DNA of 64,000 nucleotides from Candidatus Korarchaeum sp. (GTDB lineage: Archaea; Korarchaeota; Korarchaeia; Korarchaeales; Korarchaeaceae), in NCBI GenBank assembly GCA_038888615.1, contig JAWAID010000001.1, positions 620,001 through 684,000 on the forward strand. The letters are read 5' to 3'. The notes beneath the pieces are model-generated. The model was not told where the DNA came from. It saw only the letters and a program-made list of their open reading frames with translations, and did not search any database. This document shows, piece by piece, positions 49,938 through 58,999 of this stretch. A program made the position numbers and the translations under genes. Numbering within the stretch: the first letter of the stretch is position 1; the number at the start of each line of letters is the position of its first letter.

Positions 49938-52541
49938 TTAGGCTCTCTGTAATTCAACAGTCACCTCATTCGGATCAACAGCTCCGTTCCTATTCGTATC
50001 CTGCCACTTAACGACAATAGTTCCACTCTCAACCTTGTTCTTCAGTACGTAGAGCAGCGCAGCCTCAGTACCGAACCTACTAGTTCCAGCGACGTAGAGG
50101 TCCTTATCTATTAGAGTAGCTATACCGTAGTCCAAGCTACCGTACTTAGATTCGTACTTCTCTCCAGTGGGTAACACTAATGACTTGGAGTCCATCTTTA
50201 TCCCGGCCTTCTCGAATGCTAGCTTCGTGTGTATGTTAACTACGGGCCCTCCAACTATCAGGCTGACGCCCTCAGGTCCTGTCTTCACCTCAGCAGCTGG
50301 GAAGTACTTCCATATTATGCTCTTATCGTGACCTATGCCGACGAGGGTGTACGGGAATAACTTGAACTCCTCTATGGTTCTCGCTATCTCCTCTAGCCTA
50401 TACGGTAGTGTCCTTATAGATTTGATAGTAGCTGTATGCGCTATTAGATCAGCTTTAGCCAGGTAGTAAGGACCATCTCCAACGAAGAAGTGCCCATAAC
50501 TCTTGTAGAACTCGTTGAGTAAGGAATACCTCCTCTTCGCCTCCTCTACCGTTATGTAATCCTTCATGAAGTTCGGGAAGGGTATCAAGCCCTCGCTATA
50601 AGCCTTATCCAGGTACTTCTTGAGCACCTCTAGGCTCGGACCTCCTATGTAGTTGGTCCATTCCACCTTGAGAGCGTTGGACTTATCGGCGCTGAAAGCG
50701 AGCTCCCTGTTCTCCTCAGCCAGAACTCCTATGTAGTAAGCGTGCCAAGGTGTGGAAGGCCAGAACGTGTAAGTATAAGCTATTAGCTCGGCATCCAAGT
50801 GTATATAATCAACATAGTACTCTATCTTCAGCGGATCCGTGCTAACTATCCTCCAGGCCTTAAGTTGCTCGTAGACCGAGCTGAAGTAATCGGCTATAGA
50901 TTCGTCGTAGAGCTTGCTCTCGGGACTCATCCTCTCATGATCTATTATGAAGCCGAATAGGAAGTCAGCCAATGACCTCTTAGAACCGTCATGGTAAGCT
51001 ACCTTCCCCAAGACGGGGCCATAGTCAACTACGAACTTAACTTTGGCTTCCCTCACACCAGCCTCTCCTGCTGTAACCATCCTCTGAGCTTTAACGTCCC
51101 AAGTGGCCCAGGCATCGGAAGGTATCGTTACTTTATCCACCCACTTCAGCGTGAACCAGTCCTTGGTCTCCTCATTTTGGTGCGTCGGGGTACCCTTCAC
51201 TACCTCCATGTAGACGCTCTTAACGTTCAACGGAATAGCCATACCTGTCTGTGGGTGAAGCAAGTATGCACGACCCCATAAAGCATAGTCGTATATCATA
51301 GAGTCGTATATCCAGTTTGAAGCACCACCACTTCCTCCCGTTGGGTTCCATGGGTCTATGATAACCTCAGCGCTGGATATCCTCGCGGTTCCTCCAACTT
51401 TGCCCTCCCTGTTAGCAGTGAAGGCCCAGGATTGAGCAGCGTAGCCAGCAGCGTAATCAGCCACTAGGCTGATCCCCTTCCTACGGGCCCAGACAGCGGT
51501 TTGGTCAACTATCCACAATCTGACACTGTCCTCTATGGCCATCCACAATGCTTTCCTCATCATCTGATCTCTTTCCTCAATTGTAGCGAACTTCTTCATC
51601 GCTAGTTTGTTAGCTATGTCCCTGAAAGTCGGATCCGGATTGTAGGCACGCCAGAGAGGACTCCAAGCTTGCGCACTATCTTGTGTATAGTAGAACTGGA
51701 AGTTATCTGAGTCATCCCTCGTCACTTGAGTGGTTATCCATCCTCCTGTGTAGAGATGCCACTTCCCCTCCGCCGGATCTCCCCTGATCCAGAGGGGTGA
51801 TGCTTCTCTGCTCGTCTTGTACATCCTATCGACGGTGAACCCGAGCTTCTCAAGCTGTGTCGCTATGTAGTCACCTATCGCCTTCCTTGCATCCTCAACC
51901 CTTATTATGAAGTGCAGAGTTACGGGCTTGCCCTTGAAGTACCACTTCCCTCCGACTAACTCAGCCCCCATCTTCCTCATCTCGCTCTCTATTATCGCTC
52001 TACCCTTCTCGAAGCTGTAAGCGTACTTAGTCTCTATCTTCGTTATCTCATCCAAGTACCTCTGGCCCTCCGGAAGCAATTTTATGAATGGCACGAACTT
52101 AGGCATGGCTAGGCCGCCCATTATCTCGTTGACTATGTAATCCCTATCTATTATGTAGTTCATAGCCTCCCTTATCTTCTTGTTACTGAACGGGTTTAAC
52201 TCGCCCGTCTTCGGGAATGTCGGACCCACGGGGTTAAACGTGAGGTCGTAATATAGACCGAATGAGAAGTCGTAGGAGAGCTCAGGACTCTGCTTTATCT
52301 TCCTGTATAAGTCGGGCTCAGAGAGATCTATGAAGTAGGAATCTATATCACCCTTTATCATCATCTCCACAGCTTTAGCATGGTCGGGCTCTCCGAAGAA
52401 GACTATGGAATCGAACCAGCCGTACTTATTGGGCTTGAACTCGACTGGGGCTGCGGAAGCTGGAGCTAAGCTCGGCAGCATTAGTAAGGCTACCATAAGA
52501 GCTAGAATGAACTTAGTTGCTCGATACATTCTAACACCCAT
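49938..52541 (-). CDS. dppA: extracytoplasmic peptide-binding protein (SBP family 5), unusually long
   Basis: The 867-residue protein has a signal peptide (FILALMVALLMLPSLAPASA) and the family-5 solute-binding fold: the NKKIREAMNYIIDRDYIV segment near residue 125 is diagnostic. Usual members are 500-600 residues; this one has an enlarged second half. It ends with WQDTNRNGAVDPNEV, which reads like an EF-hand/dockerin calcium loop (DxNxNGxxDxxE). There is no lipobox cysteine and no C-terminal membrane anchor, so retention at the surface is unexplained. ATG 52541 follows GGGGTGG by 4 nt, and a strong TATA box lies upstream. Confidence 0.88.
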   Translation of the reverse strand: MGVRMYRATKFILALMVALLMLPSLAPASAAPVEFKPNKYGWFDSIVFFGEPDHAKAVEMMIKGDIDSYFIDLSEPDLYRKIKQSPELSYDFSFGLYYDLTFNPVGPTFPKTGELNPFSNKKIREAMNYIIDRDYIVNEIMGGLAMPKFVPFIKLLPEGQRYLDEITKIETKYAYSFEKGRAIIESEMRKMGAELVGGKWYFKGKPVTLHFIIRVEDARKAIGDYIATQLEKLGFTVDRMYKTSREASPLWIRGDPAEGKWHLYTGGWITTQVTRDDSDNFQFYYTQDSAQAWSPLWRAYNPDPTFRDIANKLAMKKFATIEERDQMMRKALWMAIEDSVRLWIVDQTAVWARRKGISLVADYAAGYAAQSWAFTANREGKVGGTARISSAEVIIDPWNPTGGSGGASNWIYDSMIYDYALWGRAYLLHPQTGMAIPLNVKSVYMEVVKGTPTHQNEETKDWFTLKWVDKVTIPSDAWATWDVKAQRMVTAGEAGVREAKVKFVVDYGPVLGKVAYHDGSKRSLADFLFGFIIDHERMSPESKLYDESIADYFSSVYEQLKAWRIVSTDPLKIEYYVDYIHLDAELIAYTYTFWPSTPWHAYYIGVLAEENRELAFSADKSNALKVEWTNYIGGPSLEVLKKYLDKAYSEGLIPFPNFMKDYITVEEAKRRYSLLNEFYKSYGHFFVGDGPYYLAKADLIAHTATIKSIRTLPYRLEEIARTIEEFKLFPYTLVGIGHDKSIIWKYFPAAEVKTGPEGVSLIVGGPVVNIHTKLAFEKAGIKMDSKSLVLPTGEKYESKYGSLDYGIATLIDKDLYVAGTSRFGTEAALLYVLKNKVESGTIVVKWQDTNRNGAVDPNEVTVELQRA

Positions 52542-52587
52542 GCGACCACCCCCACCGAGGGGTCTAGCTAGTAGAGGCCGGCTACAT

Positions 52588-52597
52588 CTTATAAAAA
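52588..52597 (-). promoter_or_regulatory. TATA box for the dpp operon
   Basis: Minus strand TTTTTATAAG lies 47-56 nt before the ATG at 52541, followed by a GGGGGTGG ribosome site. It is a strong match, fitting a highly expressed binding protein. Confidence 0.6.
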
Positions 52598-52631
52598 TTA
52601 CTAAAAATAATACAGTGACATATCTAGCCAT

Positions 52632-52979
52632 CCGCTAACTCATTACCCCTACACTCACCCTCTGTAAGGAAAACTTTGTAGCTTAGGACCGTTTCCTCCC
52701 CCATGCTAGTAAGGAATGCAGTCATGGACATATGTCCGTAGGTATCTGGAGTTTGGGATTCAAGCCCAACCTCCCGCTCATTTCCAGCGCTCTAGGGACA
52801 TCTAAAATCCCTCGATATCTAGCTAAAGGACTCCTAGAGGCGATGGGAGCATTACTCCGAGTCTAGGGTAAATGGAAGTCGTGCCTTTGAGCTCAATACC
52901 GCTCATAAGCCCCTAGGAGGGCTTCTATGATTAAAGTTTGGTATCTAGGGACAAACGGAAATCGGACTATAAGTCAGCG
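52632..52979. other. 348-bp gene-free region with hairpins and short repeats
   Basis: No coding frame is convincing. Structure seen: a 12-bp palindrome GGACATATGTCC at 52726-52737; a hairpin GGAG-T-TTGGG/CCCAA-C-CTCC at 52748-52774; AAGCCC-CTAGGA-GGGCTT at 52907-52924; and a loosely repeated TCTAGGG motif at about 52787, 52862 and 52946, the last two followed by GGAAnTCG. It lies between the HTH gene's 3' end and the dpp promoter. An uncharacterised RNA is possible. Confidence 0.4.
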
Positions 52980-53411
52980 TCACTCTCCGATGATCCTCCT
53001 CACCTTCTCGCTATCCCTAACTGAATCGTAATCCCTGCAGACGATGTCTAAGGCATGCTCGTACTTCCCCTTCAGCTTGACCCTCGAGTCCCTGTACAAG
53101 CCCCTCCTCCTTACCTGATAGCACACCTCACAGGTTAGCGTGGACGCATCCAACCGGCTCAGGCTACCCCTGGCCAGGCCCTCGGCTATCCTAGTTATCA
53201 CCGAAGCGATGCTGTCATCACGGCTGAGGTCGAAGACCCCTCCCCTGGCCCCCCTGATGTACTGGCTCACGGCCGCTTGAGTGACCCCGAGCAGCTTAGC
53301 CACCTCGGCCTGCTTCAACCCGTGCCTCTCTATCAGCTCCCTCGTTATCGCCGCCCTCACTGAAGGTATGAGCGTCCTCACTATTATCTCGCAGGGTTGT
53401 ATCAGAACCAT
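52980..53411 (-). CDS. XRE-type HTH transcriptional regulator (archaeal COG2522-like)
   Basis: The 143-residue protein has a helix-turn-helix at about residues 24-58 (HGLKQAEVAKLLGVTQAAVSQYIRG is the core, positions about 30-54), followed by an acidic linker and a TCEVCYQVRRRGL segment with a CxxC pair. This layout is typical of archaeal regulators of the COG2522 type. The CxxC could bind metal or sense redox state. It is the last gene on this strand before the gap upstream of dpp, and ends the AglB region. Its target is unknown. Confidence 0.75.
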   Translation of the reverse strand: MVLIQPCEIIVRTLIPSVRAAITRELIERHGLKQAEVAKLLGVTQAAVSQYIRGARGGVFDLSRDDSIASVITRIAEGLARGSLSRLDASTLTCEVCYQVRRRGLYRDSRVKLKGKYEHALDIVCRDYDSVRDSEKVRRIIGE

Positions 53412-53437
53412 CAAACCTTAACGCAGTTATACCTATA

Positions 53438-54544
53438 TTAAGCTTCCCCTAATGAGGTGATCACCGCCCTGTTTGCCCTTTTCAGGTCGTTGATCATCTG
53501 GGGCATGACGGCCCAGGTGCTGTGAATCAGCACCTCCCCCCATTCCGAGCTCACCAAGCCCATCGATAGGGCCGATAGCAGCAGCATGTCGAAACGCTCC
53601 TCCCTAGAGAGCTTCACCTCATCGCTCAGCAGCTCTATCAACCTAGCGGCAACTATGGAGTCCTCTATCCTCTCAGCGATCCTCCCCTTACCCGAAGGAT
53701 CTGCTGGCATTCTAGCGATCCTAACGGCTTCTGATTCAAGCTCCTTCAGCAATTTAGATGCCTTGAACGATATCCTAGCCTCTATCTCCATTAAGGCGAT
53801 CCTCTCATCGTCCAGGGGGAGATCCTTAGATACGACTTCAGCTTCCCTGTCCAAGGCCTCCTGAAGCTCGTACCTTCCCGCCTCGAGGAGGTCGAGCGCC
53901 TCCACCTTCACCGAGTTGAAGAAGGCCCACCTGGAGAGGCTGATGGGCTCCTCCGGCGAGAGCTCCGCTGGATCATAGCTAGCGCTCTCGCTAGATAGCA
54001 TGGCATCCAGGACCTCCTCCATCTCGAAGAAAACCAAGGCCTCCCTTAGAGCTGATGCCGGATCGTCCGCTGCATGTATGACGTTAAGGGCCCTGTTTGC
54101 CCCCTTCATATCGTACCTTATGTTCCCCGGCTTACCCGCCTCGGGAGTGGTGGGTCCCACGACCTCCCTCAGCCTGGAGCTAGCATCACCCTCCTCGTGC
54201 AGGAGCAGGACAGCCACTACCGGGGCTTGGTTGAAGACCTTAGGCATTATCCACCAAGAATCCGAGTAACGCTGCTTCACGAACATGTAGAGCTCATCTA
54301 TCATGGCTGGATCCATCTCAGTCAGCTTGATCGCCCCTATCAGGAAGCCTGAGTCCTTGAGCCTCTCCATGACCTCGGGGACGAGCCCTCTAGCGAAGGT
54401 ATCCGGCTTGAGCAGTGCGAAGGTGAATGAATCCAGGGCTCTCAAGTGCTCATCATCGGCTTCTGAGAGGAAGATCTCCTTGAGGCGTGAGAAGACCTCC
54501 CTCTCCAGGGGATCCCTCCTATCGAAGTGGGAGAGGGCCCTCAT
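53438..54544 (-). CDS. nucleoside-diphosphate-kinase domain fused to a novel helical domain
   Basis: Residues about 40-175 match NDP kinase: FALLKPDTFARGLVPEVMERL, APVVAVLLLHEEGDASSRLREVVGPTTP, PGNIRYD, and NVIHAADDPASALREALVFF with the catalytic histidine. Residues about 1-39 and 176-368 are additional, mostly helical sequence that I do not recognise. Ordinary NDP kinases are about 150 residues. The ATG overlaps the stop of the oligosaccharyltransferase gene (ATGA), so the two proteins are made together. A role in nucleotide or phosphate handling for glycosylation is inference. Confidence 0.7.
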   Translation of the reverse strand: MRALSHFDRRDPLEREVFSRLKEIFLSEADDEHLRALDSFTFALLKPDTFARGLVPEVMERLKDSGFLIGAIKLTEMDPAMIDELYMFVKQRYSDSWWIMPKVFNQAPVVAVLLLHEEGDASSRLREVVGPTTPEAGKPGNIRYDMKGANRALNVIHAADDPASALREALVFFEMEEVLDAMLSSESASYDPAELSPEEPISLSRWAFFNSVKVEALDLLEAGRYELQEALDREAEVVSKDLPLDDERIALMEIEARISFKASKLLKELESEAVRIARMPADPSGKGRIAERIEDSIVAARLIELLSDEVKLSREERFDMLLLSALSMGLVSSEWGEVLIHSTWAVMPQMINDLKRANRAVITSLGEA

Positions 54545-56562
54545 CCCCCCTTCACCCTGAACACCGCTACCTCAACGTAGCCCTGGTTCTTCCCGACGTG
54601 CACGAGCTCGAAGTAGTTCATCCTACCCATGCCTATCGAAGCCAGGGCCATCTTGTAGAGCGTGGTGTTCAGAGCGTAGTCAGTTGGTATATACCTCCCG
54701 CTAACGCTGTCGTAGTAGAAGAACTTTGGCATGTCCTGGGCGAGCCACTTCCTCACCTCATCGGCCCTGTAGGGGCTGTACTGGAAATGGCCAGCTATCC
54801 AAGCCATCGCCATCCACTTCCCCCCTCCGGAGAAGCTCCCAACTTCGGCCGGCACGTCAACGATGACGTAGCTAGCGTTGAACCTGCTAGCTAGGTCGAG
54901 CATCCTCTCCTCAGGGCCCATGAAGGCCTTAGCTATGAGCGTTATCTGGCTCGAGTTTATGGTCAGACCATCGGCCAGGGTCACGCTTCCCGAGCCCAAC
55001 TGCAGCCAGTACCCGTAGTCCCACCACGATATGGCCACTTCATCAGGCCTGCTGTTATTCTTAAGCCAGCTAAGAGCGTCCTTCCATCCCTCGCTGAACC
55101 CCAGCGGATAGTTCATTGCTTCCTCGTATGAGAGAACGTAGCTGCTGAACTCACCACCGTACTCCCTTATGTGCCCCTGCAGCGCCACTGGGAGCACCAC
55201 CAGGAGGATCATCAGCAGGACGGGAACCCTCAGCATAGTTAGCTTTCTGGCCAACGGAAGGGAGGATCCCCTCCTGACCTTAGACCTCTCCAGGGCCCTC
55301 ACCCTCCTCATGTAGGGCTCGGAGAAGACCAACAGCCTCTGGGTGAAGTAGCCGGAGCAGAGGGCCAGGAAGGGGGCCGCTAGCGGCGGGAGCCTGACCA
55401 TGCTTACGGCGAAGTACAGGGATACGAAGGTCATGACCGTAAGCGTGAGCTCCTCCTCCCTCCTCCACCTCTCGACCATCATCGAGAGAAGCCCAAGCGA
55501 GGCCGGTACGAGGAGCGTGGTGAAGGACTCGAAGCTCTCACCCGCTCCGTGCTCAGCTACCGTCTCGACCACGTTGCCCTGAGGGAGCTTCACCGAGGGG
55601 AAGAGTACCCTCATCAACCTGCCGGTGAGCGGTTGGTAGATACCCAGCCCGAGGAACGCGGTTAGGAGGACTAATCCAGCTGCTATTGAAACCTCCCTCC
55701 TTCTCCTCTCAAACCCAAACTTGGGAAGGGTCAGGTAAACGAGGGCAGCCAGCAGAGAGGCCCATACTAACGTGCTCTCGAAGCTCACGTAGAGCCTCCT
55801 GTAAGCCAGGTTGGGTAAAGCCCCCAAGGAGGCGATGAGGACGTAAAGAGGTGGTATCCCCAGCGCTAAGGCGTTCCTCCAGCTGAGCCTGTTTAAGAGG
55901 AGCAGTAGAAACATTATGAGGGCATAGCCATCATACAAGGCCCTGAAACCGGCCCAGATACCTGAGGCATAGACTAGGAAAGCGCCGCTCAGCCCCGAGT
56001 AAGCCACCACCTTCCATTCCTCGCTCGATCTCATCGCCTTGAGCGTGAAGTAGAAGGAGCACATGAGGAGAGGGATAGCGAATTGCTCATGCCTGTACCA
56101 GCCAGCTAGGGATCTGCTGAGGTAGGCCCAAGATAGGGAGATGGCGAACGCCGACGTTATGGCACCCCCTCTCCCCCAGAGTTCCTTAGACGTGAGGTAG
56201 AGCGGTATCACCACCAGGGGGGCGAAGAAGACGGGTACGTAAACTACCACCGTGTAGAGGTCGCTGAAACCGAGGAGAGAAGCTATCCTGTAGATGACGG
56301 CCCCGGTGTAGTAGTGAAGGACGGGAAGCACTTCAGTAGGGTTGAAGCTCCAAGGGTGCCAGGATAGGGGATCGTAAGTGGGTAGATGACCGTTCCTCAC
56401 CAAATAGTCAGTGATCCTGTAGTGGAGGAGTGGATCGTCCGCCGTCAGATTAGCTCCGTACTTGAAAGTAGGTAAAGCCCTTATCAGGACTCCTAAGATG
56501 TAGGAGGAGATCATCGCGATAATATCGATAGCTAGGCCCTTGATCCTCTCCCTATCGGCCAA
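54541..56562 (-). CDS. aglB: STT3/AglB-type oligosaccharyltransferase
   Basis: This membrane enzyme transfers oligosaccharide from a dolichol phosphate carrier to Asn-X-Ser/Thr sites on exported proteins. About 13 hydrophobic segments are followed by a soluble domain. An early acidic motif reads LTADDPLLHYR, DPLSWHPW lies in the first loop, and the hallmark WWDYG is in SWWDYGYWLQLGSG near residue 490. The open frame reaches ATG 56589, but a TATA element ends only 4 nt before it. TTG 56562 with AGGTG 8 nt upstream is the better start. The NDP-kinase fusion gene follows. Confidence 0.9.
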   Translation of the reverse strand: MADRERIKGLAIDIIAMISSYILGVLIRALPTFKYGANLTADDPLLHYRITDYLVRNGHLPTYDPLSWHPWSFNPTEVLPVLHYYTGAVIYRIASLLGFSDLYTVVVYVPVFFAPLVVIPLYLTSKELWGRGGAITSAFAISLSWAYLSRSLAGWYRHEQFAIPLLMCSFYFTLKAMRSSEEWKVVAYSGLSGAFLVYASGIWAGFRALYDGYALIMFLLLLLNRLSWRNALALGIPPLYVLIASLGALPNLAYRRLYVSFESTLVWASLLAALVYLTLPKFGFERRRREVSIAAGLVLLTAFLGLGIYQPLTGRLMRVLFPSVKLPQGNVVETVAEHGAGESFESFTTLLVPASLGLLSMMVERWRREEELTLTVMTFVSLYFAVSMVRLPPLAAPFLALCSGYFTQRLLVFSEPYMRRVRALERSKVRRGSSLPLARKLTMLRVPVLLMILLVVLPVALQGHIREYGGEFSSYVLSYEEAMNYPLGFSEGWKDALSWLKNNSRPDEVAISWWDYGYWLQLGSGSVTLADGLTINSSQITLIAKAFMGPEERMLDLASRFNASYVIVDVPAEVGSFSGGGKWMAMAWIAGHFQYSPYRADEVRKWLAQDMPKFFYYDSVSGRYIPTDYALNTTLYKMALASIGMGRMNYFELVHVGKNQGYVEVAVFRVKGG

Positions 56563-56592
56563 GCTGTTTTCACCTCGCGTAACCCTCATCCT

Positions 56593-56603
56593 CTTATAAA
56601 AAA
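56593..56603 (-). promoter_or_regulatory. TATA box for aglB operon
   Basis: Minus strand TTTTTTATAAG is centred about 36 nt before TTG 56562. It is too close to ATG 56589 for that codon to be in the transcript. Confidence 0.5.
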
Positions 56604-56701
56604 TTGACCGTCATACCCGTGGCTTAAAGATCCAGTGTCGTCCGAAGCGGTCCGCTCAACGGGACCTGAAACCTTAAAAGTCCCAACTGAGCTGTGCCGT
56701 C

Positions 56702-57712
56702 ATGAGGTTCAGGTCCGTCACGCTCCACCTGAGGGACCCTGAGGACTTCCCATCGTACTCGGACTACCTCCTCAAGCTCTCCGAGAGACTGGGCTCCATG
56801 TCCGCCAGGGTCGTTTCGAGCGAACCCTCCGACGATTTGGATGTTGAGCTGAAGGCCGTTCACTCCGGAACTGGACCCTCAGCATTCGGGAGAGCATGGG
56901 AGCTCCTTAAGGATGGTTACTTCACCTCAATATCCCTGGGAGGCAACTCAACTGACCTCCTGAGGGCGGCTGATTTCATATTCAGGATATCTGAGGATCT
57001 GGGTCCTGAGTACGCCACTATGTTCGCTCTGAGCTCAAGCGATCCCCCTGAGGGCCCATACTTCCCGGTGACGAAGGCTGAGTCCTTCGGGATGAGCTTC
57101 TCGCTCCTCTACCCATCCGATCTCTACGGGGTTCTAGCGGAAGCCGAGGAACCTCAGGCAGTGTTGGGCTACGCCCTCTCCAGGATCTTCAGTGAAGCTC
57201 ATTCGGAGGTGAGGAGAGCGACATCGGATCTCGGGGAGGAAGTCCCTTTCCTGGGGATGGACTTCTCCCTCAGCCCCTGGATGGAGGAGAGCTCAGCCAG
57301 GGTGGTGAGCTTGCTCGCCAGATCCCCCTTCCTGGGACCCGGGACCCCCTCGGCAATAGCTGAGCTCAACTCGAGGATAGATGAGGCATCGAGGGGCTTG
57401 AGGAGGCTGGGGTTCAATGAGCTCATGCTCCCGATGGCGGAGGACGATGTCCTCAAGGAAGCAGCTCTAAACCTCGAGATGACCGCTAGGGACTTAGCAC
57501 TACTCACTCCCTACTGCTTAGCTGGCTTGGATATGGTGGTGCTCCCGTTGAGCGTGAGCAGGACGGATCTAGCGAAGCTGATAGGTGACGTCGTGACGTC
57601 GGGTCGCGTGAAGGGGAGGACTGTGGGGGTGAGGGTGATACTGGTTGAGGCGGAACCCGGGGAGGAGGTGAACCTGGGGAGGTTCGGGAAGGTCCCGGTC
57701 ATGATGCTATGA
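56702..57712 (+). CDS. DUF711-family protein, paralogue of the UPF0210 protein downstream
   Basis: The 336-residue protein shares the PFL-like DUF711 fold texture with the protein at 59000-60370: an RSVTLHL start (compare RSVTLGVSL), [22 protein letters not shown] (compare VDLSLAPTPA), [10 protein letters not shown] (compare GLDMIPIPGD) and a closing [14 protein letters not shown] (compare GDEVHFGGLLGSSPV). It is about 120 residues shorter and more divergent. The family's activity is unknown. It converges on the thioredoxin reductase gene with a 6-nt overlap. Confidence 0.7.
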   Translation: MRFRSVTLHLRDPEDFPSYSDYLLKLSERLGSMSARVVSSEPSDDLDVELKAVHSGTGPSAFGRAWELLKDGYFTSISLGGNSTDLLRAADFIFRISEDLGPEYATMFALSSSDPPEGPYFPVTKAESFGMSFSLLYPSDLYGVLAEAEEPQAVLGYALSRIFSEAHSEVRRATSDLGEEVPFLGMDFSLSPWMEESSARVVSLLARSPFLGPGTPSAIAELNSRIDEASRGLRRLGFNELMLPMAEDDVLKEAALNLEMTARDLALLTPYCLAGLDMVVLPLSVSRTDLAKLIGDVVTSGRVKGRTVGVRVILVEAEPGEEVNLGRFGKVPVMML

Positions 57713-58681
57713 AGCTCCCCCGAAGATCCTGCTGTTTATATCTACAGCGGCCCTCACGCCATCTCCGACGGCCTTAGCTATCTGCATGGGCTCGCCAGTC
57801 ACATCTCCTACGGCGTAGACCCCGGGTAAGTTGGTCCTCTGCCAGTGATCCACCTTTATGAACCCCCTCTCGTCGACCTCGACACCGGACTCCCTGGCTA
57901 GCTCGCTCCTGGGCTCGACCCCGACGAATATGAAGACGCCATCCACCTCCACTAAACTCTCTTCCCCGCTTCCCAGGTCCTTCAGTAAAGCTCCCTCTAC
58001 TTTGCTGCTCCCAACCACCCTAGTGATCACGCTGTTAAGCCTGAACCTCACGTTAGCGGTAGCTCTCAGCTTATCCACTAACGCCCTCTCAGCCCTCATG
58101 CTGGCTCTCCTATGAACCAATATGACCTCACTAGCTATCCTGGAGAGGTGGAGCGCTGAGATAGCAGCTGTATTTCCTCCTCCAACCACTAAGACCCTCT
58201 TACCCCTGAAGAAGGGGGCATCGCAGACAGCGCAGTAGCTAACTCCCTTACCGAATAGCTCCGCTTCCCCCGGTACCCCGAGCCTCCTCTCCTCGGCTCC
58301 CGTAGCTATGACCACAGCCCTGGCCACGAACTCCCTCCCCGATCCCGTGTAGACCACCTTCATCTCCCCCCCCAGGTCGAGCTTCACCACCTCCTCCGGT
58401 GAGAGCACCGAGGCCCCGCACTTCAGGGCATGCGCATGCATCTTCCTAGCGAGCTCCTCCCCGCTCACGGACTCGAAGCCGGGGTAGTTCTCTATGAGGG
58501 GGTTCACGTTGACCTTACCTCCGGGAGCGCTTCTCTCTATCACTAGGGTCTTGAGACCGTACCTAGCCAGGTAGATAGCTGCAGTCAATCCACCTGGACC
58601 TCCTCCCACTATCACGACGTCCTGCTCCCTATCCGCCCTCCGAGCCTGGGGCAGTACGAAGCTGGCTAGGCTCATCCTCAC
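57707..58681 (-). CDS. trxB: thioredoxin reductase-like flavoprotein
   Basis: This FAD/NAD(P)H disulfide reductase has the FAD loop [18 protein letters not shown], the redox pair CAVCDAPFF near residue 148, the nucleotide loop [14 protein letters not shown], and the closing FAD segment [12 protein letters not shown]. It would keep thioredoxin or glutaredoxin-like proteins reduced. The GTG start overlaps the ASCH gene's stop as GTGA; ATG 58675 is an alternative. Confidence 0.9.
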   Translation of the reverse strand: MRMSLASFVLPQARRADREQDVVIVGGGPGGLTAAIYLARYGLKTLVIERSAPGGKVNVNPLIENYPGFESVSGEELARKMHAHALKCGASVLSPEEVVKLDLGGEMKVVYTGSGREFVARAVVIATGAEERRLGVPGEAELFGKGVSYCAVCDAPFFRGKRVLVVGGGNTAAISALHLSRIASEVILVHRRASMRAERALVDKLRATANVRFRLNSVITRVVGSSKVEGALLKDLGSGEESLVEVDGVFIFVGVEPRSELARESGVEVDERGFIKVDHWQRTNLPGVYAVGDVTGEPMQIAKAVGDGVRAAVDINSRIFGGAS

Positions 58682-58995
58682 TCCCTCCTGAGCTCGAACC
58701 TTATCAACTTAAACTTGTTCCCGCTCCTTAAAGCTTCAACGCCGTATATCGACCCGAGCTCGTTCAGGAGTTCACTTAAGCTCTCGAAACCGTCCTCCCT
58801 AGCGATCTCATCGCTTAGCTCGTCCACCACGATCTCCTCAACGCACCTTATCAGGGCCTCACCCAACCTCTCCCCTCCAGCCTCTATCAGAACAAAATCC
58901 CCGGGTTTCAGGTCGCTTTCCCTCCTGACCGTAGCTCTCTTCCTACCGGAAGCTATAGCATGCTTGTACTTTCCCTTGAACCTGAGGACCTTCAG
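58678..58995 (-). CDS. ASCH-domain RNA-binding protein, probable CTG start
   Basis: Read through from just after the UPF0210 stop, the frame gives a full ASCH (PUA-like) domain: [20 protein letters not shown], then [20 protein letters not shown] and [19 protein letters not shown]. The first standard start, TTG 58866, would delete the first third of the domain. The best fitting start is CTG at 58995, 4 nt after GGGTGA, with no ATG, GTG or TTG in this frame between there and 58866. ASCH domains are thought to bind RNA or modify it. It is coupled to trxB by a GTGA overlap. Confidence 0.65.
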   Translation of the reverse strand: MKVLRFKGKYKHAIASGRKRATVRRESDLKPGDFVLIEAGGERLGEALIRCVEEIVVDELSDEIAREDGFESLSELLNELGSIYGVEALRSGNKFKLIRFELRRE

Positions 58996-58999
58996 GCTC

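Noticed and set aside
52741-52785. tRNA-like T-arm TTGGG-ATTCAAG-CCCAA
   Set aside because: The TTC is shifted by one position in the loop, no acceptor strand matching CCTCCCG lies at the right distance upstream, and no anticodon arm is found. It is kept only as a hairpin.
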